64,000 nucleotides of DNA from Pseudomonas sp. RIT-562. Lineage in GTDB: Bacteria; Pseudomonadota; Gammaproteobacteria; Pseudomonadales; Pseudomonadaceae. The DNA is taken from the NCBI RefSeq assembly GCF_026241895.1, contig NZ_JAPJIV010000002.1:186001-250000 (forward strand), read 5' to 3'. Positions 54,701 to 64,000 of the stretch are shown piece by piece; the stretch's first letter is position 1, and the number at the start of each line of letters is the position of its first letter. A program made the translations under genes and the position numbers. The notes under the pieces are model-generated. The model was not told the DNA's origin. It made no database searches and saw nothing but the letters and a program-made list of their open reading frames with translations.

Positions 54701-55339
54701 ATGTCCAACAATCTTTCAGCCCCCAACGGCCCTGGCCGCCCCAAGGATCTGGCCAAGCGCCAGGCGATCCTCGATGCAGCAAAAATCCTCTTCCTCAGCA
54801 ACGGCTACGCGAGCACCAGCATGGACGCGGTGGCAGCCGAAGCCGGGGTTTCCAAGCTCACGGTGTACAGCCATTTCAACGACAAAGAGACGCTGTTTTC
54901 CGCGGCCGTGGTGGCCAAATGCGAAGAGCAACTGCCGCCGTTGTTCTTTGAACTCCCCGACGGCATTGCGGTGGAAACGGTGCTACTGAACATTGCCCGG
55001 GGATTTCACCAGCTGATCAACAGCGATGAGTCGGTGAACCTGCATCGCCTGATGATGACCCTGGGCAGCCAGGATCCGAAGCTGTCCCTGATCTTTTTCG
55101 AAGCAGGGCCGGAGCGCATGCTGCATGGCATGGAGCGATTGCTGGGCAGGATCAATCAGAGCGGCGCGCTGAGCATCGACAAACCGCGCAACGCGGCCGA
55201 GCATTTCTTTTGCCTGCTCAAGGGTGCGGGGAATTTTCGCCTGCTGTATGGCTGCGGCGAGCCGCTGGCCGGCGAGGCTGCGGAGAGTCATGTGCGCGAA
55301 GTGGTGGGGTTGTTTATGCGGGCTTACCGGCCGGATTAG
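54701..55339 (+). CDS. mexL: TetR-family repressor, MexL-like
   Basis: The 212-residue protein has an N-terminal TetR helix-turn-helix (ILDAAKILFLSNGYASTSMD, then AAEAGVSKLTVYSHFNDKETLF; about residues 20-65). A larger ligand-binding domain of the AefR-like type follows. Length and divergent placement match MexL, which represses mexJK and its own gene in P. aeruginosa. Same function here is inferred. The strong palindrome in the shared promoter region supports it. Confidence 0.8.
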   Translation: MSNNLSAPNGPGRPKDLAKRQAILDAAKILFLSNGYASTSMDAVAAEAGVSKLTVYSHFNDKETLFSAAVVAKCEEQLPPLFFELPDGIAVETVLLNIARGFHQLINSDESVNLHRLMMTLGSQDPKLSLIFFEAGPERMLHGMERLLGRINQSGALSIDKPRNAAEHFFCLLKGAGNFRLLYGCGEPLAGEAAESHVREVVGLFMRAYRPD

Positions 55340-55370
55340 CCTGCTGGATTGTTGGTGTCAGCACCGGCGC

Positions 55371-55434
55371 CATCGCGAGCAGGCTCACTCCTACATTGGG
55401 ATTGATCCCTGTAGGAGTGAGCCTGCTCGCGATG
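55371..55434. repeat. Perfect REPIN between tetR and rsmJ
   Basis: Two REP copies of 25 bases are perfectly inverted (core GAGCCTGCTCGCGAT) and separated by 14 bases. They lie between the convergent tetR and rsmJ genes and can form a perfect 25-base-pair hairpin. Confidence 0.92.
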
Positions 55435-55448
55435 GGTGCGACTCGGTC

Positions 55449-56231
55449 TCAGGACTTGAGCGCCTTCTTCGGATAAATATCATACCGACTCGATTTCCCA
55501 TCCAGTGCATAGCTCGGCTTCGGCCCCTCGATGCACGGTGCCTTGCGCGGGCGCTTGACCACCACCCGATGGCTGGCCAGGGCTAAGGCAGCAGCGAGCA
55601 AGGCCGGGGCATCCAGGTCATCGCCCACCAGCGGCCGAAACAGGCGCATCTCCTTCTTCACCAGCGCGGTTTTCTCTCGGTGCGGGAACATTGGGTCCAG
55701 GTAGATCACCTGCGGCGGCTCACCTTGCCAATTGCGCATCACCTCGATCGAGTTGCCCTTGAGCAAGCGCATGCGCGCCACGATCGGTGCCACGTCAAAA
55801 TCCTCCGCTGCCCGCAGCAGGCCATCTTCCAGCAAGGCGCCAATCAATGGCTGACGTTCGATCAGGCTCATCTCGCAGCCAAGACTCGCCAGCACGAACG
55901 CATCCTTGCCCAGACCCGCCGTGGCATCCAGCACCCGCGGGCGCACGCCTTGGCCGATGCCTACCGCCTTGGCAATCATCTGTCCGGTACCGCCGCCGAA
56001 CAAGCGCCTGTGGGCGGCGCCGCCTTCGACAAAATCCACCCGCACCGGGCCGGGCGCATCCGGCCCCAGCTGTTGCAGCTGCAACCCCTGCTCGCCTACC
56101 TGCAGCGCGAACTCGGCGTCGGCCACCAGCAACGGCAAACCCAGGCGCTCGGCCCATTGTTCGGCCTGTGACTGGAAAGTCGTGCCCAGGGCTTCGACAT
56201 GGATGCGGCAGGCCGCCGGTTGCTCAATCAT
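55449..56231 (-). CDS. rsmJ: 16S rRNA (guanine(1516)-N2)-methyltransferase
   Basis: RsmJ methylates G1516 of 16S rRNA. The 260-residue protein has the family signature [19 protein letters not shown] around the SAM site and the catalytic-region motif [20 protein letters not shown]. The start MIEQPAACR is preferred over one three codons upstream. In P. aeruginosa the same gene follows the mexL region, consistent with the order here. Confidence 0.94.
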   Translation of the reverse strand: MIEQPAACRIHVEALGTTFQSQAEQWAERLGLPLLVADAEFALQVGEQGLQLQQLGPDAPGPVRVDFVEGGAAHRRLFGGGTGQMIAKAVGIGQGVRPRVLDATAGLGKDAFVLASLGCEMSLIERQPLIGALLEDGLLRAAEDFDVAPIVARMRLLKGNSIEVMRNWQGEPPQVIYLDPMFPHREKTALVKKEMRLFRPLVGDDLDAPALLAAALALASHRVVVKRPRKAPCIEGPKPSYALDGKSSRYDIYPKKALKS

Positions 56232-56321
56232 GGAAAACACTCAAAAAATTAATGATCGGCAAAAACGGCCGATAACAAAAGTATCGAGCATTTTGCCAGA
56301 GCTGAGCGTCGACCGAGAAAA

Positions 56322-56945
56322 ATGTCAGCCATTCAACCCATCATCACCGGCTTTATCTCGCCCTACGGCGATTACAGCCTGCGAAATTCCCAAGCACTGA
56401 GCGGTGTCAGTCACCTGTGGCAGGATTTTTTTGCCCGGGCCCTGGCCGATCAGTCGAAGGAAGATGTGCTGCCGGCTTCGCTGGATTTCCCACCGGTCGA
56501 TCTCGATAGCCCGGTCGAACCCACCGTCGGTAGCGACCTGTTGGCGCATATCGTTTCCCAGCGCGAATGTAACGTGCAGGACACCGAAATCCGCCCGCCC
56601 GAGCCGCTGTTCCTGCCGATTGCCGAATTCGAGCTGCACTTGGCCGACAAACCCTTCCCGCCGTTCCCGGAAGAAGAAATCGTCGCCCAGCAAAAACAGC
56701 AGGACTTCGAAAGCGCCTGGGTTCGCCCGATTGTGCTCAATGCTGTCCCGCCACTCGCAGACGCCGGCCCGGCGCCACAACCGCGTCCGCTGCACCTGCC
56801 GATTGCCGAATTCGAACTCGAGTTGCTGGACAAACCATTCCCGCCCTTCTCGCCTGAAGAGCTGGTGGATCAGCAGAAAAACTTCGACTTCGACATCGGC
56901 TGGGCTCGCCCGATCGTCCTGCACAACCTGCGCATCGCCGCCTGA
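56322..56945 (+). CDS. Unrecognised protein with an internal duplication
   Basis: I do not recognise the 207-residue protein. Residues 95-140 and 156-201 are two copies of one 46-residue module. They share 32 identical positions and both contain LPIAEFEL and DKPFPPF followed by QQK...W.RPIVL. There are no signal peptide, membrane segments or catalytic motifs. The protein is proline-rich and acidic. The first 60 residues are unrelated to the repeats. It is divergent from rsmJ, starts at an ATG after GAGAAA, and converges on the extensin-like gene with a 3-base gap. Codon use matches the neighbours. Confidence 0.78.
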   Translation: MSAIQPIITGFISPYGDYSLRNSQALSGVSHLWQDFFARALADQSKEDVLPASLDFPPVDLDSPVEPTVGSDLLAHIVSQRECNVQDTEIRPPEPLFLPIAEFELHLADKPFPPFPEEEIVAQQKQQDFESAWVRPIVLNAVPPLADAGPAPQPRPLHLPIAEFELELLDKPFPPFSPEELVDQQKNFDFDIGWARPIVLHNLRIAA

Positions 56946-56948
56946 CCC

Positions 56949-57638
56949 TCAGCGGCACACCGACCACGGCCCGACATCCACATGAAAGTGATTGCGATGG
57001 GCGGCGTTGTAATCCGGGCTCAAGACCACGCTGAACAATTCGCAGGCACCATCGCGCACCTGTCGTAGGAACTGCGCGTCGCGGTTCTCCCGTGGCCAAT
57101 CCTTGAGCACGCTGATCGATCGCCCATCCGCCAGGCGAAAACCGGCAATGTCCAGCGCGTCGGCGGACGCATGCTGGCTGCGCCGGGCATTTTCGCGCCC
57201 ATAAACGTTACGACAGGCGAAGCTGCCGAGATGATCGACCCGCGTCACCGCCTGACCGTAGGCCGCCTGAGCTGCCGGCTGCAGCGCGTGGCGTGCAAAT
57301 AGCGCGAAGGATACGGCCAGTGGGCAACTGGCCAGGAAGCTGCTGCTCAGGGCCACCTCGCCACCCTGCACGCGCAAGGTATTGATCAACGGACAGGTTG
57401 CGTCGCGACTGTCGGCCTGGCGGCTGGTGCGCAAGCCGGAACTGGCCAGGGCCTGGTCACACAACTGCGGATCGGCGCGCAAACGCATGAGCTTGTAGCG
57501 AGTGAGGAAATTCGGCGCAGCGGCAACGTCCAGCGGCGCCCAGGGGTTCCATTGCGGCGGCAGGGCAATCCAGCCACGCCAGACGCCCGCTGCGCTTATG
57601 CCGATAATCAATAGCAGCAACCACAGCCACCAGCGCAT
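56949..57638 (-). CDS. Extensin-like C-terminal domain protein
   Basis: The 229-residue protein has an N-terminal membrane anchor or signal (residues 3-20), then an extensin-like domain. SQHASADALDIAGF and HRNHFHVDVGPWSVC carry the His-Asp-His pattern of M15-like zinc peptidases. A role in cell-wall cleavage is plausible but not shown. Several cysteines suggest periplasmic disulfides. It starts 2 bases after the end of the upstream gene, so it is probably cotranscribed with it. Confidence 0.82.
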   Translation of the reverse strand: MRWWLWLLLLIIGISAAGVWRGWIALPPQWNPWAPLDVAAAPNFLTRYKLMRLRADPQLCDQALASSGLRTSRQADSRDATCPLINTLRVQGGEVALSSSFLASCPLAVSFALFARHALQPAAQAAYGQAVTRVDHLGSFACRNVYGRENARRSQHASADALDIAGFRLADGRSISVLKDWPRENRDAQFLRQVRDGACELFSVVLSPDYNAAHRNHFHVDVGPWSVCR

Positions 57639-57640
57639 CG

Positions 57641-58462
57641 TCAGCCCTTGAACAATTGATTGGCCTGGGCGTACGGCATGGACCTAGCGGTGAAGCCAAA
57701 CGTGCCGGCTTCCTTGATCTCCTGGGCTGCGCGGAAAAACTCGCCATAGGCCGCCAGGGCCAGGGCCGAACCAACACTGATGCGCTTGACGCCCATGTCG
57801 TTCAACTGCGCGACCGTGAGCTTTAGCCCGCCGGACATCAATACATTGATCGGCTTGGGCGCGACCGCACGAACCACCGCCAGCACGTCCTCGGCACTGC
57901 GCAAACCGGGTGCATACAGCACGTCGGCGCCGGCTTCGGCAAACGCCTGCAAGCGGCGAATGGTGTCATCCAGGTCGGGATTGCCATGCAGGAAGTTTTC
58001 CGCCCGGGCCGTCAGCGTGAAGGCAAAGGGCAGGCTGCGAGCGGCGGTCACCGCCGCTTCGATGCGCGCCACGGCATGCTCGAAGCAATAGATTGGAGCG
58101 TCTTCGCGGCCCGTCGCGTCTTCGATCGAACCGCCGACAGCCCCGGCCTCTGCCGCACGCAGAATACTCTGCGCACATTCGGCGGGATCGTCGGCAAAGC
58201 CGTTCTCCAGATCGACCGCTACTGGCAGATCCGTGGCGGCGACGATCGCCCGGACATTGGCCAGGGTGTCCTCCAGGCTCAGCCCGCCGTCAGGGCGAGC
58301 ATTGGAAAAAGCGTAACCGGCGCTGGTGGTGGCAAGTGCCTGGAACCCCAGGCTGGCGAGCATTTTCGCCGAACCGGCGTCCCAAGGATTGGGGATAACA
58401 AAGGCCTCGTCGCGTTCATGCAGCGCTCTGAACGCCTGGGCTCGAAGGGTTTGCGCATCCAT
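57641..58462 (-). CDS. Isocitrate lyase / PEP mutase family protein
   Basis: The 273-residue alpha/beta barrel protein has the family features PNPWDAGSAKMLASLGFQAL, VAVDLENGFADDP and GGSIEDATGRED, where the acidic residues bind magnesium. Members cleave or rearrange C-C or C-P bonds of 2-oxo acids; which reaction this one performs is not visible from the sequence. The start MDAQTLR fits the family; an upstream start would add 15 residues. It precedes the extensin-like gene by 2 bases. Confidence 0.85.
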   Translation of the reverse strand: MDAQTLRAQAFRALHERDEAFVIPNPWDAGSAKMLASLGFQALATTSAGYAFSNARPDGGLSLEDTLANVRAIVAATDLPVAVDLENGFADDPAECAQSILRAAEAGAVGGSIEDATGREDAPIYCFEHAVARIEAAVTAARSLPFAFTLTARAENFLHGNPDLDDTIRRLQAFAEAGADVLYAPGLRSAEDVLAVVRAVAPKPINVLMSGGLKLTVAQLNDMGVKRISVGSALALAAYGEFFRAAQEIKEAGTFGFTARSMPYAQANQLFKG

Positions 58463-58493
58463 TGGCAGGCTCCTGAAAAAGACCAATCGCAGC

Positions 58494-59354
58494 TCAGAGC
58501 AGACCAAGTTGCTCGGCGGCGGGCTCTCTGTATAGCTCAGGCAGCGGCGGCAGGCCAGGTAAACGCAGCATCAGTTGGGTATGGAAGCGTTGCGCGAGCT
58601 TCGCCGCCAGCAGGTTGTCGGCGGTGTGCAGGAAGATATAGGGCGTGCGCCCCTCCTCTATCCACTGGGCGATTTTTCCCACCCACGGCACCAGGAACGG
58701 ATCATTCGCCTCCAGTTGCGGATGACCAATGAAGCGCACCTGGGGATGTTGCGTGAACGCGGCCGGGCGGGTCGCCACGTTGGGCTTTTTCGCCTGGGCG
58801 TCGAGCACTGCAGGATCGGTCGAGGTGCAACTGAACAGTGCCCGGGGGTCGAGGCAGATTCGTTCGACTGCGCGATCGCGCAACAATCGATTGAGCATCC
58901 GCTCGCTGTCGCCCTTGGCAAAAAATTCGCGATGACGCACTTCCACCGCCAGCGGCCGCTCCAGCGCATCAATGAACCCGGCCAGTTCCGGCAGGCGCTG
59001 CGGCGTGAAGCTCTTCGACAGTTGCAGCCATAGTGGCGAAACCCTTTGCCCGAGCGGGCTGAGCAGCTGCATGAAAGTCTCGGCGGCGGTCAGCTGTTCA
59101 CGCAGGTCGCCATTGTGGCTGATGTCGCCAGGGAATTTGGCAGTGAAGCGAAAGTGTTCGGGCATGGTCTCGGCCCAGCGCTGCACAGTACTGGCAGCGG
59201 GGCTCGCGTAGAAGGTGGTGTTACCTTCGACGGCGTTGAACACCTGGGAATACAGCGAGAGAAATTCGCTGGGTTTAGCGTCTTGTGGATAGAAGTAATC
59301 GCGCCAGGCGTTCTCACTCCAGGACGGGCAGCCGAGGTAATACGGCAGCAGCAT
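58494..59354 (-). CDS. DUF72 domain-containing protein (YecE-like)
   Basis: The 286-residue protein has the DUF72 barrel with YYLGCPSWSENAWRDYFYP at the start, EGNTTFYASP, and PYIFLHTADNLLAAKLAQ near the end. The function of the family is unknown; a barrel related to sugar-phosphate or xylose-isomerase-like enzymes is predicted. Its ATG shares a base with the stop of the small gene upstream (TGATG), so the two are translated together. Confidence 0.88.
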   Translation of the reverse strand: MLLPYYLGCPSWSENAWRDYFYPQDAKPSEFLSLYSQVFNAVEGNTTFYASPAASTVQRWAETMPEHFRFTAKFPGDISHNGDLREQLTAAETFMQLLSPLGQRVSPLWLQLSKSFTPQRLPELAGFIDALERPLAVEVRHREFFAKGDSERMLNRLLRDRAVERICLDPRALFSCTSTDPAVLDAQAKKPNVATRPAAFTQHPQVRFIGHPQLEANDPFLVPWVGKIAQWIEEGRTPYIFLHTADNLLAAKLAQRFHTQLMLRLPGLPPLPELYREPAAEQLGLL

Positions 59355-59659
59355 CAGATGTACAGGTCGAGACCCAGCACATCTGCATCCCAATCGACGA
59401 AACCGGCAGTGCTGAGGTAGCTGGCCAGGGCCATCGCGACGCTCTTGCTCATGGCACGATGGTAGATCATGTCTTGCTGACGAGCAGGGAGATTGCTCAG
59501 GCGCTGCGCAGCAGCTTTGGCGGTGCGGGCAGCCAGTTGCTCTTCGGACGGATATTCCAGCTCACCGTCGATATCGACCGGTTCGTCTTCCACCACAGTG
59601 CTCTTACGCTGTTGGCGCTTGATGGGGTAGGACTGAGAGGGGAAGCCGTCTATACGCAT
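59354..59659 (-). CDS. Small conserved-looking protein of unknown function
   Basis: The 101-residue protein starts MRIDGFPSQSYPIKRQQRKS, with a basic segment at residues 13-19. An acidic linker follows (EDEPVDIDGELEYPSEEQ), then a helical C-terminal half (about 45-80). There is no signal peptide, membrane segment or known motif. It is translationally coupled to the DUF72 gene. Function unknown. Confidence 0.75.
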   Translation of the reverse strand: MRIDGFPSQSYPIKRQQRKSTVVEDEPVDIDGELEYPSEEQLAARTAKAAAQRLSNLPARQQDMIYHRAMSKSVAMALASYLSTAGFVDWDADVLGLDLYI

Positions 59660-59802
59660 AAAGTCATGCTCGGTATCGATGATGGCAGTTTAGTGGCGCG
59701 CGAGGCTCTTCGCAAACTGCCGAGTGATAACTAGAACACAGAAAGGGCAAAAGGTTTAAATGCTGGGGGAATAAATCGACGATTGGCTGGGCCCGTCAGG
59801 TG

Positions 59803-59894
59803 GCTATCGCGGGCAAGCCTTGCTCCCACAGAGGGTGGGTTGTCCAGAAAAAGTCAGCAGCACAACCCTTGTGGGAGCAAGGCTTGCCCGCGAT
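59803..59894. repeat. REPIN of GCAAGGCTTGCCCGCGAT type after tsaB
   Basis: A copy at about 59803-59830 and an inverted copy at 59870-59894 share GAGCAAGGCTTGCCCGCGAT. This variant has CCCG where others have CTCG. It lies in the 257-base gap between tsaB and the small unknown gene, which otherwise holds nothing I can recognise. Confidence 0.88.
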
Positions 59895-59916
59895 TGGGCT
59901 CACCCTGATTCAAGCC

Positions 59917-60591
59917 TTACCGCGCTTTAGGCGTCGCCACCTTATCGCGCAAATAAACCGGCTGTGCCTCATCCGCCACGATTGCCTCGCCGCGTTCCCA
60001 GGCAAATCGCGCCAGCGTCAGCAGGTCTTCAGCGTGCGGCAACATGCCCGCATCCTGCCCGGCGAGCTCGACAGCAATGCGCTCGGCATAACCCCAACCG
60101 GTACCGGCACCGAACCATTCGCCACTGGCATCGGCAGGCAATGCCGCGGATTCCGGCGCCAACACCGCCTCGGCCCCCACCAGGCGCATTTCCCCCGCCG
60201 TCTCGCGGTAACAGCCCCAGTACACTTCATCCATGCGCGCATCGATCGCTGCGGCTACCTGGGTTACGCCATGCTCGCGCAAGGCCCGCTGCGCCAGCAC
60301 CGCCAGGTTGGACACTGGCAGCACCGGGCGATCCAGGGCAAACGCCAGCCCCTGGACCACGCCAATGGCAATCCGTACTCCGGTAAACGCCCCTGGCCCA
60401 CGGCCGAAAGCAATGGCGTCGACCGCCTGCAAGGTGGTCCCGGCGTCTGCCAGCAACTGCTGGATCATCGGTAACAGCTTTTGCGCGTGCAGGCGCGGGA
60501 TCACCTCGTAATGGCTCGTGACCTTGCCGTCATGCAGCAGGGCAACAGAGCAAGCTTCAGTCGCGGTGTCCAGGGCCAGCAAGGTGCTCAT
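59917..60591 (-). CDS. tsaB: tRNA threonylcarbamoyladenosine biosynthesis protein TsaB
   Basis: TsaB is the scaffold partner of TsaD in making t6A37 in tRNA. The 224-residue ASKHA-fold protein begins MSTLLALDTATEACSVAL and has the conserved FGRGPGAFTGVRIAIG. An upstream start would add 26 residues that include the adk terminator sequence and is excluded. Its product pathway feeds TcdA, encoded elsewhere in this window. Confidence 0.96.
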   Translation of the reverse strand: MSTLLALDTATEACSVALLHDGKVTSHYEVIPRLHAQKLLPMIQQLLADAGTTLQAVDAIAFGRGPGAFTGVRIAIGVVQGLAFALDRPVLPVSNLAVLAQRALREHGVTQVAAAIDARMDEVYWGCYRETAGEMRLVGAEAVLAPESAALPADASGEWFGAGTGWGYAERIAVELAGQDAGMLPHAEDLLTLARFAWERGEAIVADEAQPVYLRDKVATPKAR

Positions 60592-60637
60592 CGATGTATC
60601 CGTCAGAGATTCAGAAAAAGTGCGCCAGTATAAACAA

Positions 60638-60661
60638 CTACGGCCCGCAAGCGGGCCGTAG
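60638..60661 (-). terminator. Rho-independent terminator after adk
   Basis: CTACGGCCCGC and GCGGGCCGTAG form a perfect 11-base-pair stem, followed on the minus strand by TTGTTTATA. It lies 16 bases past the adk stop, so tsaB may need its own promoter or readthrough. Confidence 0.8.
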
Positions 60662-60676
60662 AACAGCAAGCAGCTA

Positions 60677-61360
<684 letters not shown>

Positions 61361-61615
61361 TCAGATTCGCCTCATGGGGCCAATCTCAAAAATAGGGTCG
61401 TGACCGCCCAAACGGCCAAAGGCTGATCAAGATACACAGCAGTTCCTGCCCACACAAGCCGCCGAAAGTCGGAGAAACCCGCGCCTTGCGTGACTTTGCG
61501 AAGGGGTACCCCAAGTCGCAACCCCATCACTAACTGTCGCCTGACCGCACTTTAGCGCGACTCGCCGGCAGGCAGCCGACACCTGACGCAGGTGTCGGAC
61601 GCCACCGGGAAAATG

Positions 61616-64000
61616 TTAGCCGGTGTTACGCAAGCCGGCGGCAATCCCCGCCACAGACACCAGCAGCGCCTGTTCTACCGGGCTGCCTTGCGTGACTTCC
61701 TGCTGCCGCGAGCGCGCCAGCAACTCCGCCTGCAATAGATGCAGCGGGTCAAGGTAAGTGTTACGCAGGCGGATGAATTCGAGGGTCGCCGGACTATGCG
61801 CCAGCAGTTGCGACTGACCGGTCAGCCCAAGGACCACAGTGCAGGCCTGCGACAATAGGTCGCGTAAATGCGCGCCCAATGGCAGCAGATCCGGCTCGAC
61901 CAGACGCTCGTCATAGGAGCGGGCGATGTCGGCGTCCGCCTTGGCCAAGACCATCTCCAGCATATCGATGCGCGTGCGGAAGAACGGCCACTGTTCGCGC
62001 ATCTGTCCCAGCAGGTCACCTTCGCCGCGCTCCAGGGCCTTGCTCAACGCTGCTTCCCAGCCGAGCCAGGCCGGCAACATCAGGCGGGTCTGGGTCCAGC
62101 CGAAAATCCACGGAATGGCCCGCAGGCTTTCAATACCACCGGCACGTCGCTTCGCCGGGCGACTGCCCAGCGGCAGACGACCGAGCTCCTGTTCCGGAGT
62201 GGACTGGCGGAAATACTCGACGAACTGCGGATTTTCCCGCACCACTGCGCGATAGGCTTTGACCCCATCGGCGGCCAGCTCGTCCATCAGATCGCGCCAG
62301 GCCGGCTCCGGGGGCGGCGGTGGCAACAACGTTGCCTCGAGCACGGCCGCCAGATACAGGTTGAGGTTCTGTTCGGCGATGTCCGGTAGGCCGAACTTGA
62401 AGCGGATCATTTCTCCCTGCTCGGTGGTGCGGAATCGTCCAGCGACCGACCCCGGCGGTTGCGAGAGGATGGCCGCGTGGGCCGGGCCGCCGCCACGTCC
62501 GACGGTGCCACCGCGACCGTGGAACAACAGCAGCTCCACTTGCTGCTCGCGGCAAATGTCGACCAGGCGTTCCTGCGCTCGATACTGCGCCCAGGCCGCT
62601 GCCGTGGTGCCCGCGTCCTTGGCCGAGTCGGAGTAGCCGATCATTACTTCCTGCGGGCCTTGCAGGCGCGAACGATAGCCAGGCAGGAGCAACAGTTTTT
62701 CGATCACCGGGCCGGCGTTATCCAGGTCGGCGAGAGTCTCGAACAGCGGCACTACCCGCATCGGCCGCAACACTCCGGCCTCCTTGAGCAGCAGTTGCAC
62801 GGCCAGCACGTCCGAGGCGGCGCCGGCCATGGAGATCACATATGAGCCCAGTGAAGCGCCCGGCGCCGCAGCGATTTCCCGGCAGGTGGCGAGCACTTCG
62901 GCGGTGTCGGCGGAAGGTTTGAAGTACGCCGGCAGCAGTGGCCGCCGGTTGCCCAGCTCGCGCATCAGGAACTCGATGCGCTCTTCCTCGCTCCAGTCTT
63001 CGTAACGCCCCAGGCCCAGGTAATCAGTGATTTCGGTCATGGCCGACGAATGCCGCGAAGAGTCCTGACGCACATCCAGACGCACCAGGAACAATCCGAA
63101 CGTCACCGCCCGGCGCAGGCAATCGAGCAGCGGCCCATCGGCAATCACGCCCATGCCGCACTCGTGCAGCGACTGATAACACAGCTGCAGCGGGTCCAGC
63201 AGGTCGCGGTTGTTTTGCAGTACATCCGCGGTTGCCGGCGTGCTGGCGGTGAGGGATGCATGCGCCCAGTTACGCGTCGCGCGCAGGCGTTCACGCAGTT
63301 GCTTGAGCACTGCGCGATAAGGTTCGGCGCTGTCGCCAGCCTTGGCCTTGAGTGCGTCGCTGGCCTGCTGCATCGACAATTCCGCCGCCAACTGATCGAT
63401 ATCTCGAACGTACAGATCGGCAGCCATCCAGCGCGCCAGCAGCAGCACTTCGCGGGTGACCGTCGCCGTGACATTCGGGTTGCCGTCGCGATCGCCGCCC
63501 ATCCAGGAGGCAAAGCGAATGGGCGCCGCTTCCAGCGCAAGGTGTAAACCGGTGGCGTCGTACAGGGCCTTGTCGGCCTTGCGCAGATAATTCGGGATGG
63601 CGTGCCACAGCGAATGTTCGATGACCGCAAAACCCCACTTCGCCTCGTCCACGGGCGTCGGTCGGGTGCGGCGGATTTCTTCGGTGTGCCAGGCCTCGGC
63701 GATCAGACGCTGCAATTTGACCTGGATCTGTTCGCGCTCGGCACTCGTGAGGTCGCGATGGTCCTGAGCGGCCAGTTGCGCGGCGATGGCGTCGTATTTC
63801 TGGATCAGGGTGCGGCGAGCCACCTCAGTCGGGTGCGCGGTCAACACCAGTTCGATTTCCAGGCGTCCCAGCTGGCGTGCCAACGCTTCAGCGCCGTGGC
63901 CTTCGGCGAGCAAGCGAGCCAGCAGTTCCGGCAGTACTCGGGTTTCGAATGGTGCGGGTTGGGACTCGTCACGCCGGTGGATCAACTGGTACTGCTCGGC
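61616..64000 (-). CDS. ppc: Phosphoenolpyruvate carboxylase (partial, N-terminus outside window)
   Basis: Ppc adds bicarbonate to PEP to make oxaloacetate, replenishing the TCA cycle. The 794 visible residues run to the natural C-terminus, which ends in the Ppc-type NTG, and the frame is open to the right edge. About 80 residues are missing from the usual length of about 880. The catalytic histidine motif [12 protein letters not shown], the loop [16 protein letters not shown] and [10 protein letters not shown] are all present. About 290 bases separate it from adk, with one hairpin (about 61576-61598) but no T-run. Confidence 0.97.
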   Translation of the reverse strand, partial: AEQYQLIHRRDESQPAPFETRVLPELLARLLAEGHGAEALARQLGRLEIELVLTAHPTEVARRTLIQKYDAIAAQLAAQDHRDLTSAEREQIQVKLQRLIAEAWHTEEIRRTRPTPVDEAKWGFAVIEHSLWHAIPNYLRKADKALYDATGLHLALEAAPIRFASWMGGDRDGNPNVTATVTREVLLLARWMAADLYVRDIDQLAAELSMQQASDALKAKAGDSAEPYRAVLKQLRERLRATRNWAHASLTASTPATADVLQNNRDLLDPLQLCYQSLHECGMGVIADGPLLDCLRRAVTFGLFLVRLDVRQDSSRHSSAMTEITDYLGLGRYEDWSEEERIEFLMRELGNRRPLLPAYFKPSADTAEVLATCREIAAAPGASLGSYVISMAGAASDVLAVQLLLKEAGVLRPMRVVPLFETLADLDNAGPVIEKLLLLPGYRSRLQGPQEVMIGYSDSAKDAGTTAAAWAQYRAQERLVDICREQQVELLLFHGRGGTVGRGGGPAHAAILSQPPGSVAGRFRTTEQGEMIRFKFGLPDIAEQNLNLYLAAVLEATLLPPPPPEPAWRDLMDELAADGVKAYRAVVRENPQFVEYFRQSTPEQELGRLPLGSRPAKRRAGGIESLRAIPWIFGWTQTRLMLPAWLGWEAALSKALERGEGDLLGQMREQWPFFRTRIDMLEMVLAKADADIARSYDERLVEPDLLPLGAHLRDLLSQACTVVLGLTGQSQLLAHSPATLEFIRLRNTYLDPLHLLQAELLARSRQQEVTQGSPVEQALLVSVAGIAAGLRNTG

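Noticed and set aside
61576..61598. CCGACACCTG hairpin after ppc as a terminator
   Set aside because: The stem is perfect, but no T-run follows on the ppc strand, so it was not listed as a terminator.

Overview
The window looks like a chromosomal segment of a Pseudomonas of the P. fluorescens complex. The genes are GC-rich. Gene order and protein lengths match the Pseudomonas core genome as I know it from P. aeruginosa PAO1, roughly PA3629 to PA3687, with the ndvB-dapE part moved in from elsewhere. The intergenic gaps carry the REP repeat families typical of fluorescent pseudomonads. I saw no tRNA, rRNA, insertion sequence, prophage or CRISPR array.

Layout. (1) 1-1418: the 5' part of adhC (glutathione-dependent formaldehyde dehydrogenase), divergent from a GfnR-like LysR regulator. 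(2) 1548-27699, all on the minus strand: a long housekeeping and envelope block transcribed from rpsB towards ispD. It runs rpsB-tsf, pyrH-frr-uppS-cdsA-dxr-rseP-bamA-skp-lpxD-fabZ-lpxA-lpxB-rnhB, dnaE-accA-tilS, pyrG-kdsA-eno-ftsB-ispD. It combines translation, isoprenoid and undecaprenyl synthesis, lipid A and KDO synthesis, outer-membrane protein assembly, fatty acid synthesis and replication. Many junctions are 4-base overlaps, and hairpins mark several transcription-unit borders. (3) 28074-39739: map, glnD and dapC on the plus strand, an AT-richer astacin-like metallopeptidase gene that looks inserted, a Na+/H+ antiporter, an ArsC-like protein, dapD, and the csdA-csdE-tcdA cluster for the ct6A tRNA modification. 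(4) 39954-45157: ndvB (a GH17-GT2 fusion), dapE, rlmA and an unrecognised small protein. With dapC and dapD, three enzymes of the succinylase lysine pathway lie within about 12 kb. (5) 45292-50455: a cold-shock protein, plsB, two tandem YbaY/YscW-domain genes of which only the second encodes a lipoprotein, a DUF4197 protein, and what reads as a decayed fic gene that has lost its catalytic core. (6) 50436-55339: an RND efflux pump of MexJK type with a divergent TetR (MexL-like) regulator and a clear palindromic operator. (7) 55449-64000: rsmJ, a protein with an internal duplication, an extensin-like protein, a PEP-mutase-family protein, a DUF72 protein coupled to a small unknown protein, tsaB, adk, and ppc, which runs off the right edge.

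The best candidates for something new are the metallopeptidase islet (33064-33816), the non-lipidated YbaY paralogue with its shared upstream element (48237-48705), the duplicated-module protein (56322-56945), the fic remnant (50001-50455), the glycine substitutions in TilS, and REP elements that form or touch stop codons. No obviously new multi-gene defence or biosynthetic system is visible; most of the window is conserved core genome.
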